DNA of 16,838 nt from JAVEYA01 sp034003745 (GCA_034003745.1 JAVEYA010000048.1:1-16838); one strand, 5' to 3'; counted from the stretch's first letter, positions 7,890 through 16,054 are shown. The notes: a model not told the origin generated them from the sequence alone. Made by a program: numbers and translations.

Positions 7890-9032
7890 TTAATATTCTT
7901 CCTGAATAACCAGTTTACCCATTTTTCTGAGCTGCCTGGCCAGCAGTTTGATGGTTGCCGCCCGGGGGCGGATGCCCATCTGCTTGAATAAAAGCGCCTT
8001 ATGCGCATCATTAACGGCGTTGCCGACGACAAAAGTGACGACATCCGCGTCCTGCAGAAGGGAACAAAGCCGTTCCGCCGCCGATTCTTCAATGAAGCGT
8101 TCCGGGTTTTCATCCAGAATATTATAAACCTGATTCAGCATGGCCGCGCCCTCGGTGACCATATCCACGCCCTCCATGGTATATTCCGGCGGTGAACCGA
8201 AGGAAATATCGGTCTTGACCAGTTTGGCCTCTTTCTTCAGCTCCCTGGAGATAATATCCGCAGTGGTGGACCCGCACACCACCCGCTTGCCGTCGGCGGC
8301 CAGCAGCCTTTCGGCAAAGTCTTTATCCTTGGCCTTTGCCGACGGGGGGCCGCTGATGATCGTCAGCTGGGTGGCCTCACGGCAGCGCAGAATCCCTACT
8401 GTGGTATCGTCGGCGTGGTACCCTCCGGAGACCCGGGCGCACATTTCAATAATATCTTTGGGCAAGCTGCGGATGCTCCGGCCTAAAGACAGCTTGGCAT
8501 TGATATAGTCGGCCACGCCTTCGGCGCCGATGCCGAAGAAATAACCGTTGCCCAGCCCCGCCTGAGTAGCCCCGTCGGAGCAAAGCACCAGGCTGTCGCC
8601 GATACCCAATGTACCGGAGGATTCCCCGATAATCTCATAACTGGCCGTATAGAAATACGGTTTCAGGGGCTGCGCCGTACCGTCCTTGATCAGGATGGGG
8701 GCCGGGGACTCATAGCTATAGACTGTAAACTGCCCGTCCTTTAATATTTTGGCTACGGAAAAGGCGGCAAAGGGGGCGTCTTCCTTCCTGGCCCGGTGCA
8801 TGGAGTCGGCCACTTTTTCGCAGGCATATTTCAACGAAACGCCGCGGCGAAATAATTCAATCAGCCGGTTGGCGCAGGACACGGCGGCAACATTGGCGTA
8901 AACCCCCGAACCGATGCCGTCGCAAATAACAAATTCCGTGCTCTCCAGCGTCCGCTCACACAAAAAAGTGTCGCCGCAGACCATCTGGTTGCGTTTAGAG
9001 GCGTGCTTTACCAAATCTTCAATGAACTTCAT
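7890..9032 (-). CDS. SpoIIE-family PP2C-type serine phosphatase with an unrecognised C-terminal domain
   Basis: A 380-aa predicted cytosolic protein phosphatase. The PP2C/SpoIIE metal-binding pattern is complete: Asp21 (CGDTF), Asp38-Gly39 (CDGIGSG), Asp153 (SDGAT) and Asp208-Asp209 (ADDTTV). The phosphatase domain ends near residue 220. Residues ~225-380 form a second domain beginning 'TIISGPPSAK' with 'GKRVVCGSTTADI' at 248-260, for which I recognise no family. No signal peptide or membrane helix is seen. It starts 16 bases after the PAS-hydrogenase stop, with GGAG before the ATG, so the two are co-expressed. Phosphatase-linked sensory [FeFe] hydrogenases are a described group, and this pair fits it. 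The target phosphoprotein is not in the window. Confidence 0.85.
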   Translation of the reverse strand: MKFIEDLVKHASKRNQMVCGDTFLCERTLESTEFVICDGIGSGVYANVAAVSCANRLIELFRRGVSLKYACEKVADSMHRARKEDAPFAAFSVAKILKDGQFTVYSYESPAPILIKDGTAQPLKPYFYTASYEIIGESSGTLGIGDSLVLCSDGATQAGLGNGYFFGIGAEGVADYINAKLSLGRSIRSLPKDIIEMCARVSGGYHADDTTVGILRCREATQLTIISGPPSAKAKDKDFAERLLAADGKRVVCGSTTADIISRELKKEAKLVKTDISFGSPPEYTMEGVDMVTEGAAMLNQVYNILDENPERFIEESAAERLCSLLQDADVVTFVVGNAVNDAHKALLFKQMGIRPRAATIKLLARQLRKMGKLVIQEEY

Positions 9033-9048
9033 CCGTTCTCACTCCAGG

Positions 9049-10782
9049 TCAAATCAAGTCCTGTTCTTCATAGAGGTCGATCAATCGCTTGACCAGTTCT
9101 TCGCTTTGGGCCGTGCTTCTGCCCAGATAATGCGCCATTTCCTGTGAAAATCTGATTTGATGGTCCAAAAGCTCCCGGGCATGCTCAATGGTCTGATTTT
9201 TGATTAAGCCGATATGTTTCGGGTCAAATTTTATCTTGGTCATATCTGTATACATACCGACATATTGTTTTTCGTCCCGCAGCGCATAAATCTGTTCATG
9301 ATACTTGGTGCCGTATTTGCTTTTAATGGACTCAAACGCTTCCATCGTACCCGCCGCCAGTTTCTCATAGCCGTCGGCGTCCACCAGATAAGAAATACGC
9401 CGTCCGATAATGGAATTATTGCACATGAACATTTTGTGAAAAGCCGGGTTCATGTTGATGATCTTCAGTTCACTGTCCAATATAACCACCCCGTTGGGGC
9501 TGGTTTCGATAATCCGGTCCGTGCGCTGCTGGGCCATCCGCCGCATGTGCGGCATGCACATCTCCGGTTCGGCCATGCCCTTCACCACTGCGATGGCGTT
9601 GTCCCGGCAGGATTCATAGCCGCAGGCGCCGCAATTCAGCTGCAGAACCGGATTGCTTTTGCCGGTGGCTTCCAGCACTTGGTTGATCAGACTTTCTTCC
9701 ACTTCTTCATTGATACTGCCGATATCCTCCGGGGCAAAACCGGCGGCGCAGGGTACCGAACGGTCAATATCCTGCGCAGTCATCGCCGGTTTTTCGGCGT
9801 AAGCCACAATATCTTGTTTTCTTAAGAAAATATTTTTATCCAAAGCGATCCCGGGGCCGTTAATACAGCCCCCCGCGCAGAAAAGCGGTTCCACGATGGA
9901 GAATTTCCACTTGCCGTGGGGAATATCCAATAACCGCATGACCTCTTCCGAACCGGAAAGATGGATCACGTCGATATTCGTCCCGTCACAGTCGATGCTG
10001 CCGGTTTTCAAAAGTCCGCCCTGCAAAGGAAAGAGCCTCGCTTTGTCCAGTTCGCCATAACTTTCAAAACCGCTCTCGGAGCAAGTAGACAGCTCAATAC
10101 CTTCCTCTTCCAGCCATTGGATCAGCTCCGCAAAGGTCAGCACGGCGTCAACGGCATCCTGGTTCTCGGGCCGGAGAGCTTCTTGTTTTTTGGCCGCGCA
10201 GGGACCGATAAAGACAACAGCCCAGGTTTTACCCAGTCTCTTTTTCAGCATCCGGCCGTGCGCCACCATCGGGGAAGTAACAGGAATCAACAAATCCACA
10301 TAGTCCGGGCGATATTTCTCAATATAGTTGATGACAGCCGGACAAGCCGTGCAGATACTGCCTTTGTCCCTTTGCTTCAGCGTTTCCTCGGCAATCAATT
10401 TCGCCCCTTCGGCTGTTTCTGAAATATACTGAAACCCCAGACACCGCAAGGCCGAAGGCAGACGAGTCGTCTGCCAGCCGTGAAAGAACGCCGCAAAGGA
10501 AGGGGCTACGCTGACCGCCACCTTGCGCCCGGAATGCAGGAGCTCTTTCACCGCATCCAGGCTGAAGCGAATGGTTTTGGCATGCTGCGGGCAGGTTCGT
10601 ACACACGTTCCGCATTTGATGCAGCGCTCATCCTCGATGCTGGCCTGCCCGTTTTTTACGCTGATTGCCTTGACCGGGCAGACCCTGACGCAGCGATAAC
10701 AGTCCTGACAACTGGCTGAAATCGTATAGATGGTGCTGGTTTGCTTTTCAAAACTGTTCTGCTCCTGTTCACCCGCTCTCAC
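9049..10782 (-). CDS. hydS: HydS-like [FeFe] hydrogenase with PAS domain, putative H2/redox sensor (phosphatase-linked group C)
   Basis: A 577-aa protein with, in order, two [4Fe-4S] ferredoxin motifs (Cys25/28/31/35 and Cys54/57/60/64), an H-cluster domain (~85-330), an extra four-cysteine Fe-S domain (Cys384/387/392/409) and a PAS domain (~420-530). The H-cluster cysteines are kept: Cys147 (CTACPA), Cys195 (GPCAAKK), Cys302 and Cys306 (FCAGGC). The proton-relay Cys of catalytic enzymes is Ala146, and the Met of 'MPC' is Gly193. These changes, with the PAS domain and lack of the small-subunit tail, mark the putatively sensory HydS class rather than a fast catalyst. The start is GTG at 10782, supported by GGGAGG; the nearby ATG meets a stop at once. 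It lies between hydA and a SpoIIE phosphatase, its likely output partner. Confidence 0.88.
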   Translation of the reverse strand: MRAGEQEQNSFEKQTSTIYTISASCQDCYRCVRVCPVKAISVKNGQASIEDERCIKCGTCVRTCPQHAKTIRFSLDAVKELLHSGRKVAVSVAPSFAAFFHGWQTTRLPSALRCLGFQYISETAEGAKLIAEETLKQRDKGSICTACPAVINYIEKYRPDYVDLLIPVTSPMVAHGRMLKKRLGKTWAVVFIGPCAAKKQEALRPENQDAVDAVLTFAELIQWLEEEGIELSTCSESGFESYGELDKARLFPLQGGLLKTGSIDCDGTNIDVIHLSGSEEVMRLLDIPHGKWKFSIVEPLFCAGGCINGPGIALDKNIFLRKQDIVAYAEKPAMTAQDIDRSVPCAAGFAPEDIGSINEEVEESLINQVLEATGKSNPVLQLNCGACGYESCRDNAIAVVKGMAEPEMCMPHMRRMAQQRTDRIIETSPNGVVILDSELKIINMNPAFHKMFMCNNSIIGRRISYLVDADGYEKLAAGTMEAFESIKSKYGTKYHEQIYALRDEKQYVGMYTDMTKIKFDPKHIGLIKNQTIEHARELLDHQIRFSQEMAHYLGRSTAQSEELVKRLIDLYEEQDLI

Positions 10783-10827
10783 GAGGACATTCCTCCCTTT
10801 GTGTCTGAAGACTTAAACCTACGTTCA

Positions 10828-12870
10828 TCAGGCCTTCGTTGATTCTTTGGCCGCGGACGCTTCTTCGGCAGCTTGCCGGGGCATATTCTGCAGCGCCTCT
10901 TCAATGCCTTTAATCGCTTTATCGATGGTGCAGCGTTCAATAACTTCGTCATTGATTAAAAGCACCGGGCCTTTTTCACATTTCTCCCGGCAGAAAGAGA
11001 CCTTGAATTCGGTTTCCTCTTCCAATCCGCTTCTTTTCACATATTCGGTCAGTTGGGAATAGAGTTCCGGCGCGCCCCGCAAAAAGCAGCTCGTACCGAA
11101 GCAGACCGTCAGGGTCAGTTTTTTCTGTCCCGACTTGCTCGATAAGATAAAATCCTCTCCTGAAATACGTTTCCGGTTGCTGTAATGGGTATGGAGAAGC
11201 TGATGAGCCTTGGGCCGGCTCAGATCCTCATTATAGATCTTTTGCAAATAGGGATTGTCTTTGGAATTATGGAATTGCAGCATTTTATCGTTATCATAGA
11301 GGCTCTTGGCGCGAGTCTGCACCGTAGTTTTACTTTCCGCCACCGGCTGTCCCCCTCCGTTCACGCAACCGCCGCTGCAGGCCATCACTTCAACCAGGTC
11401 GAAATGTTCTTCCCCCCGGCGGATCTTATCGATCAGCTGACGCGCTTTGCCGAGTCCGCTGACAATGGCCAGACGCAATTTAATGTCGCCGATAGTGACC
11501 GTTTCTATTATTATATCACCATCACTGCGTAAATGGCTGAATTCTGTGATGGAACCTTTTCCCGCCGTATCGGCGGCATAACGCAGGACCGCCTCGCTGA
11601 CGCCGCCTGAAGAGCCGAAAATAACCCCGGCGCCGGTTTTGAAACCAAACGGCAAATCGAATGAGCCCGGTTCCAGGCGGTCAAACTTGATGCCGCTTTC
11701 CTTGATCATCAGAGCCAGTTCCTGCGAGGTCAGAACATAATCCACATCTTTATTGCCGTTGACTCTGAACTCCTCCCGGTTAGCCTCAAATTTTTTGGCC
11801 GTGCAGGGCATAATCGAGACCACCACCAGGTTTTCCCGCGGGATTCTAAGCTCTTTGGCCAGCATATCCTTGCATAACGCGCCGAACATCTGCTGCGGCG
11901 ACTTACAGGAAGAGAGGTTCGTCAGCATATCCGGATAATACTGCTCGGCGAATTTGACCCAGGCCGGACAGCAGGAAGTGAATTGCGGCAAACGCTCGTT
12001 CTTCTCAAAGCGGCTTAAAAATTCGTTCCCTTCTTCGATTACCGTAAAATCCGCGGCAAAACAAGTATCATAGATATGGTTGAAACCCATCATGCGAAGG
12101 GCGGTAACGGTCTGACCCGTGATGGTCGTACCCGACTTGTAGCCGAAATATTCACCCAGCGCCACCCGCACCGCCGGGGCAATCTGTACCGCCACAACCT
12201 TATTCTTATCGTGAATGGCCTCCCAAACCTCGTTGATCTGATGTTTGGGCGTAAGCGCCCCCACCGGGCATACCTTGACGCATTGACCGCAGTTAACGCA
12301 TTCCACCTCACCGAGGCCTTTGTCAAAGCTGGGAATGACTTTGGCATGGGCGCCGCGATGGGCAAAATCCAGGACGCCCACCGACTGTATTTCCTGGCAG
12401 ACACGCACACAGTCGCCGCATTGCACACATTTATTGGGGTCGCGGACAATGGCGTCTGAGGAGAGGTCTTTAGGCGCTAATTTTTCAGCCTGTTTAAAGC
12501 GCACCTTATCGACGCCCAGCTGACAGGCAATTTTCTGCAGCCGACATTCCCCGCTTTTGGGGCAGGTGGTGCAGTTCTGGTCATGATTGGCCAGCATCAG
12601 CTCTACAATCAGTTTCCGCATATTCCTGATCTGCCGGGTATTGGTGTGTACCACCATGCCGTTAACGGCCGGTGTGGAACAAGCCGGCACAATGCCTCTG
12701 CCCTCCACCTCCACCATACACATCCGGCAGGCGCCGTAGACGCTGATTTCGGAATGATAACAGAACGTGGGCAGGTCAATATTGGCTTTTCTGATCAGCT
12801 CCAGGAGATTGCGTTCTCCTTCAATCAGTACTTCATTATTATCAATGGTTGCCCTTTGCACTTTTAACAT
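10828..12870 (-). CDS. hydA: [FeFe] hydrogenase catalytic subunit HydA of a bifurcating-type HydABC complex
   Basis: A 680-aa H2-evolving/oxidising subunit. From the ATG it has an N-terminal [2Fe-2S] domain (Cys37/48/51/64), a His-Cys [4Fe-4S] motif (His96, Cys100/103/109), two [4Fe-4S] motifs (Cys148/151/154/158 and Cys191/194/197/201) and a complete H-cluster: TSCCPAW with relay Cys300 and ligand Cys301, MPCTAKK (Cys356), and MACSGGC (Cys498/502). After the small-subunit region comes a C-terminal thioredoxin-like [2Fe-2S] domain (Cys590/595/627/631). This matches the long HydA of Thermotoga/Acetobacterium-type complexes, which couple NADH and reduced ferredoxin to H2 (group A3). A GTG three codons upstream is open, but GAGGTG sits six bases before the ATG at 12870. 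It follows hydB by 15 bases. Confidence 0.95.
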   Translation of the reverse strand: MLKVQRATIDNNEVLIEGERNLLELIRKANIDLPTFCYHSEISVYGACRMCMVEVEGRGIVPACSTPAVNGMVVHTNTRQIRNMRKLIVELMLANHDQNCTTCPKSGECRLQKIACQLGVDKVRFKQAEKLAPKDLSSDAIVRDPNKCVQCGDCVRVCQEIQSVGVLDFAHRGAHAKVIPSFDKGLGEVECVNCGQCVKVCPVGALTPKHQINEVWEAIHDKNKVVAVQIAPAVRVALGEYFGYKSGTTITGQTVTALRMMGFNHIYDTCFAADFTVIEEGNEFLSRFEKNERLPQFTSCCPAWVKFAEQYYPDMLTNLSSCKSPQQMFGALCKDMLAKELRIPRENLVVVSIMPCTAKKFEANREEFRVNGNKDVDYVLTSQELALMIKESGIKFDRLEPGSFDLPFGFKTGAGVIFGSSGGVSEAVLRYAADTAGKGSITEFSHLRSDGDIIIETVTIGDIKLRLAIVSGLGKARQLIDKIRRGEEHFDLVEVMACSGGCVNGGGQPVAESKTTVQTRAKSLYDNDKMLQFHNSKDNPYLQKIYNEDLSRPKAHQLLHTHYSNRKRISGEDFILSSKSGQKKLTLTVCFGTSCFLRGAPELYSQLTEYVKRSGLEEETEFKVSFCREKCEKGPVLLINDEVIERCTIDKAIKGIEEALQNMPRQAAEEASAAKESTKA

Positions 12871-12876
12871 TTTCTT

Positions 12877-12882
12877 CACCTC
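12877..12882 (-). promoter_or_regulatory. ribosome binding site that fixes the hydA start
   Basis: GAGGTG on the minus strand lies six bases before the ATG at 12870. It overlaps the alternative GTG codon at 12877-12879, so the GTG is part of the ribosome site rather than the start. Confidence 0.75.
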
Positions 12883-12885
12883 TCC

Positions 12886-14787
12886 CTAGCCTCTTGATAT
12901 CGCGCCGAATTTGCAGCTGTCAGCGCACACGCCGCATCTGATGCATTTCTCCGTATCGATTCGATAAGGCTGCCCTTTTTCGCCGCTGATCGCTTCCACG
13001 GGGCACTTTTTGGCGCAGAGGCTGCAGCTTTTGCACTTGGCGGCCTCAATGGCAAAGTCCAGGAGCGCCGTGCAGCGGCCCACCGGGCAACGCTTGTCAA
13101 AGACATGCGCGTTATATTCTTCACGGAAATAGCGAAGGGTGGACAGTACCGGATTGGGCGCGGTCTTGCCCAGTCCGCACAACGAGCCGATTTTAACGGC
13201 TTGGGCCAGTTCTTCCAGCAAATCCAGCGTCTCTCCGGTAGCCCGGCCTTCCAGAATGTCATCCAGAAGGGCCAGCATTTGCTTGGTGCCTTCCCGGCAG
13301 GGGACGCATTTCCCGCAGGATTCGTTTTGGGTAAATTGCATGAAAAACCGCGCAATGGACACCATGCAGGTCTGATTGTTCATAACAACAAGGCCGCCCG
13401 AGCCGACCATGGCGCCCACATTGGCCAGGTGCTCATAATCCAGGGGCATATCCAGATGCTCCCTGGTTAAACATCCGCCGGAGGGTCCGCCGATCTGCAC
13501 CGCTTTGAAATCGGCTCCGCACAGGCTTCCGTCGTCATTGGTGACGCCTCCGCCAATGCCTTGGACGATTTCCCGCAGGGTTGCGCCAAAGGGCACTTCA
13601 ATCAGACCGGTGTTGGCCACATGGCCGGTCAGGGCAAAAGTTTTGGTGCCTTTGGAGGTAGAAGTACCATAAGCAGCATATTCTTCCGGTCCCATCTGCA
13701 TGATAATGGGGATGGAGGCCAGGGTTTCCACGTTGTTGATTACCGTGGGCTTCCCGAACAATCCCGCCTCCGCCGGGAAAGGCGGTTTCGGCGTGGGCAT
13801 GCCGCGTTTGCCTTCCATGGAAGCGATCAGTGCGGTCTCCTCACCGCAGACAAAAGCGCCGGCGCCTTCCATCACATGAATGTCAAAGCTCTGACCGGAG
13901 CCAAAGATATTTTTACCCAGGACCCCCGCCTTGCGGGCGTCGTCAATGGCAACCTTTAGCCTTTCCACAGCCAGGGGATATTCGGTCCGCACATAGACGA
14001 ATCCTTCGGTAGCGCCTACCGCCCTTGCCGCAATGATCATGCCTTCCAGCACGCTGTGCGGATTACCTTCCATGACGCAGCGGTCCATAAACGCCCCCGG
14101 GTCGCCTTCGTCTCCGTTGCAGATGATATATTTAACGTCGTTTTGCTGAAGACGGGTCGCCTCCCATTTCCGTCCGGTGGGGAAACCGGCGCCGCCGCGC
14201 CCGCGCAAGCCGGAACGAAGGATGAGTTCGCAGACCTCTTCCGGACTCAATGTATGAAAGGCTTTTTGCGCCATCATATAGCCTTCGTTGGCAATGTACT
14301 CGTCGATATCCTGCGCGTCAATATTCCCGCACAGCTTCAGGACCGTCCGCTGCTGCTTCTCATAGAAGGGGATATGTTTCGTATCCGCCGAGGCCTTATG
14401 ATCATCCGGAGAATGATATAACAGCCGTTCGATCAGTTCGCCGGACAGCAGTGTTTTTTCCACAATCTCCTCGACGTCTTCGGCTTTCACCTTGGTATAT
14501 AAGATGCCCTGGGGATAAATCGTCACCAGCGGCCCCATCTGGCAAAAGCCCTGACAGCCGCTCTCCGAAATGATAAAGTCGGCCTTCTCCTTTTTTAAGG
14601 TGACCGCAACTTTAAGTCCTTTTTCCTGGATAACTTCCTGGAAACGGGCGTATACGTCCAGGGAACCGTTGGCCACGCAGCCGGTACCCGCGCAGATAAC
14701 AACCCGGCCCTTATATTGCTTCATGCTATCGAGAAAATGCTTTCTTCGTTCTTCCAGACTTATTCTCACCGCCAATTCAGGACACAT
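12886..14787 (-). CDS. hydB: bifurcating [FeFe] hydrogenase HydB subunit, NuoF-like NAD(H)/FMN flavoprotein
   Basis: A 633-aa flavoprotein that exchanges electrons with NAD(H) and passes them to HydA through Fe-S clusters. The N-terminal thioredoxin-like [2Fe-2S] domain has Cys32/37/78/82. The FMN/NADH region has the glycine-rich GRGGAGFPTGRKW (196-208), NGDEGDPGAF (224-233) and GAGAFVCGEET (308-318). The NuoF-type [4Fe-4S] site is Cys491/494/497 plus Cys537. Cys474, His561, Cys567 and Cys572 resemble the zinc site described for Thermotoga HydB (recalled, not checked). The C-terminus adds two ferredoxin clusters (Cys585/588/591/595 and Cys615/618/621/625). AAGGAGG precedes the ATG, and the first codons overlap the end of hydC by 11 bases, suggesting translational coupling. 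Confidence 0.95.
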   Translation of the reverse strand: MCPELAVRISLEERRKHFLDSMKQYKGRVVICAGTGCVANGSLDVYARFQEVIQEKGLKVAVTLKKEKADFIISESGCQGFCQMGPLVTIYPQGILYTKVKAEDVEEIVEKTLLSGELIERLLYHSPDDHKASADTKHIPFYEKQQRTVLKLCGNIDAQDIDEYIANEGYMMAQKAFHTLSPEEVCELILRSGLRGRGGAGFPTGRKWEATRLQQNDVKYIICNGDEGDPGAFMDRCVMEGNPHSVLEGMIIAARAVGATEGFVYVRTEYPLAVERLKVAIDDARKAGVLGKNIFGSGQSFDIHVMEGAGAFVCGEETALIASMEGKRGMPTPKPPFPAEAGLFGKPTVINNVETLASIPIIMQMGPEEYAAYGTSTSKGTKTFALTGHVANTGLIEVPFGATLREIVQGIGGGVTNDDGSLCGADFKAVQIGGPSGGCLTREHLDMPLDYEHLANVGAMVGSGGLVVMNNQTCMVSIARFFMQFTQNESCGKCVPCREGTKQMLALLDDILEGRATGETLDLLEELAQAVKIGSLCGLGKTAPNPVLSTLRYFREEYNAHVFDKRCPVGRCTALLDFAIEAAKCKSCSLCAKKCPVEAISGEKGQPYRIDTEKCIRCGVCADSCKFGAISRG

Positions 14788-15274
14788 GGCTAAGCGCCTC
14801 CTTCTTAATATCGTTTAGGAGCGCCAATGTTTTCTCCGGGGTCATCAACCCGTGTACCTTGTCGTTGATGACGACCACCGGAGCCAGGCCGCAGGCGCCG
14901 AGACAAGCTACTGTTTCCAGGGTGAACAGCATATCTTTCGTGGTCTTGTTTTCCTTGTTCAGGCCCAGCTCTTTTTCCAGGGCTTTCAGGATCCCCTCGG
15001 ACTCTTTGACGTGGCAGGCCGTGCCGTCACAAACTTTGATGACATACTTACCCTTCGGCTCCAGGGTAAAATGGGCATAAAATGTAGCCACGCCGTATAC
15101 GGTGGAAGGGGAAACCCCCAGCGCCACAGAGATGAACGTCATGATTTCCTCCGGCAGATATTTATACTCCGCCTGCATTTCCTGCAAAATGGGAATCAGT
15201 TTGTGGGGATTCCGCTCATATTTGTCCAATATTGCACAAGCTCTGTCAAACTTCGCCGCTATGCTTTTTACCAT
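14777..15274 (-). CDS. hydC: bifurcating [FeFe] hydrogenase HydC subunit, NuoE-like [2Fe-2S] protein
   Basis: A 165-aa NuoE homologue, the small thioredoxin-fold electron carrier of the HydABC complex. The [2Fe-2S] ligands are Cys82 and Cys87 (CDGTACH) and Cys124 and Cys128 (CLGACG). The N-terminal helical part has the family pattern 'SPSTVYGVATFYAHF' (55-69). Length is normal. The ATG has AGGAGG nine bases upstream. It follows rex after 71 bases that show no good terminator, and it overlaps hydB, so it is read as the first enzyme gene of a rex-hydCBA transcript. Confidence 0.95.
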   Translation of the reverse strand: MVKSIAAKFDRACAILDKYERNPHKLIPILQEMQAEYKYLPEEIMTFISVALGVSPSTVYGVATFYAHFTLEPKGKYVIKVCDGTACHVKESEGILKALEKELGLNKENKTTKDMLFTLETVACLGACGLAPVVVINDKVHGLMTPEKTLALLNDIKKEALSHVS

Positions 15275-15297
15275 TGCTCTTTGCCTCCTATGCCCCT

Positions 15298-15307
15298 TTG
15301 TTCACAA
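15298..15307. promoter_or_regulatory. Rex half-site-like sequence before hydC
   Basis: TTGTTCACAA is a small palindrome (TTGT / ACAA around TC). It contains a complete TTCACAA half of the Bacillus-type Rex consensus TTGTGAA-N4-TTCACAA. The partner half at the proper four-base spacing is absent, so binding is doubtful. Its place in the rex-hydC gap is the only extra support. Confidence 0.25.
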
Positions 15308-15345
15308 TTCCAGGCTTTTTGCCCCCGCTGTATTAAAATAAATGC

Positions 15346-15999
15346 TTAGACTTTCAGTTTTTCATTCAGGTTCTTGGAAAGCACCGCCAAAGACGCCGCC
15401 AGATTTTCATTCTGGACGACCACATAATCGGGCACATGCAGATGCACCGGCGCGAAATTCCAAATGGCCAAAATTCCCGCTTCCACCAAAAGCTCGCTCA
15501 CTTCCTGCGCGTCTTCGGCCGGTACGGTAATGATGCCGATATTCACGCCCATACGCCAACAGAGGTCTTTCAACTTTTCCAGCGGAAAAACTTGTTTACC
15601 GCCCACATGGGTACCCACAACGGCTTCATTTTGGTCAAAGGCGACGACGATTTTCAGTCCGTAGTTTTCGAATCCTTTGTAGGACAAGAGCGCCGAACCA
15701 AGATGGCCCACACCCACCAGAACCGCCTCATCCACATTGTTGTACCCTAAGAATTCCTCCAGATCCTTAATCAGTTCTTCGATGTCAAAGCCTGTTTTGG
15801 GCTTGCCCCCGTTCGAAGATACCGCTGCCAGGTCTTTTCTGACCTGCACCTCATTTAAGTTTAAAGCTTTGGCAATGACCGGAGCGGAGACGCTGGTGTA
15901 TTTATCCTGATCCAGTGATTTAATAAAATTGAGGTAGTACGGCAACCGCCCCAAGGTTTGAATGGATACTGCCGAAAAATCTTTATCCTGGTTTTTCAT
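15346..15999 (-). CDS. rex: redox-sensing transcriptional repressor Rex
   Basis: A 217-aa DNA-binding repressor that reads the NADH/NAD+ ratio and releases DNA when NADH is high. It controls fermentation and hydrogenase genes in Gram-positive bacteria. The N-terminal winged helix contains the recognition segment VQVRKDLAAVSS. The C-terminal Rossmann domain has GVGHLGSALL, followed by a strand ending in Asp (VVAFDQN), consistent with NAD(H) binding. The wing (GGKPKTGF) differs from the common FG-x2-G-x2-GxGY pattern, so its operator may be atypical. An ATG at 16017 is also open, but AAGGAGG lies seven bases before the ATG at 15999, which I choose. It is placed immediately upstream of hydCBA and probably regulates itself and them. 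Confidence 0.92.
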   Translation of the reverse strand: MKNQDKDFSAVSIQTLGRLPYYLNFIKSLDQDKYTSVSAPVIAKALNLNEVQVRKDLAAVSSNGGKPKTGFDIEELIKDLEEFLGYNNVDEAVLVGVGHLGSALLSYKGFENYGLKIVVAFDQNEAVVGTHVGGKQVFPLEKLKDLCWRMGVNIGIITVPAEDAQEVSELLVEAGILAIWNFAPVHLHVPDYVVVQNENLAASLAVLSKNLNEKLKV

Positions 16000-16032
16000 A
16001 ATAAACCCTCCTTCCATAATAGTATATGTAGT

Positions 16033-16054
16033 AATCGATATATTGTTATCGATT
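16033..16054. promoter_or_regulatory. perfect 8-bp inverted repeat at the rex transcription start, candidate operator
   Basis: AATCGATA (16033-16040) and TATCGATT (16047-16054) flank a six-base spacer. The repeat begins just after the -10 box and covers the expected transcription start, a classic repressor position. The arms do not match canonical Rex half-sites exactly. It may be the site of this divergent Rex or of another regulator. The symmetry is seen directly; the role is inference. Confidence 0.5.

Noticed and set aside
9049..10782. HydS as a second catalytic hydrogenase
   Set aside because: The proton-relay Cys and the Met of the second motif are replaced, and a PAS domain is attached, which fits the sensory class better.
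12876..13355. A 159-residue minus-strand frame overlapping the end of hydB
   Set aside because: It is an out-of-frame shadow; the hydB frame carries intact ferredoxin motifs through the same bases.
15308..15325. GGC-AAAAA-GCC hairpin between rex and hydC as a terminator
   Set aside because: The stem is only three pairs and has no T-run after it on the minus strand, so it would not separate rex from hydC.
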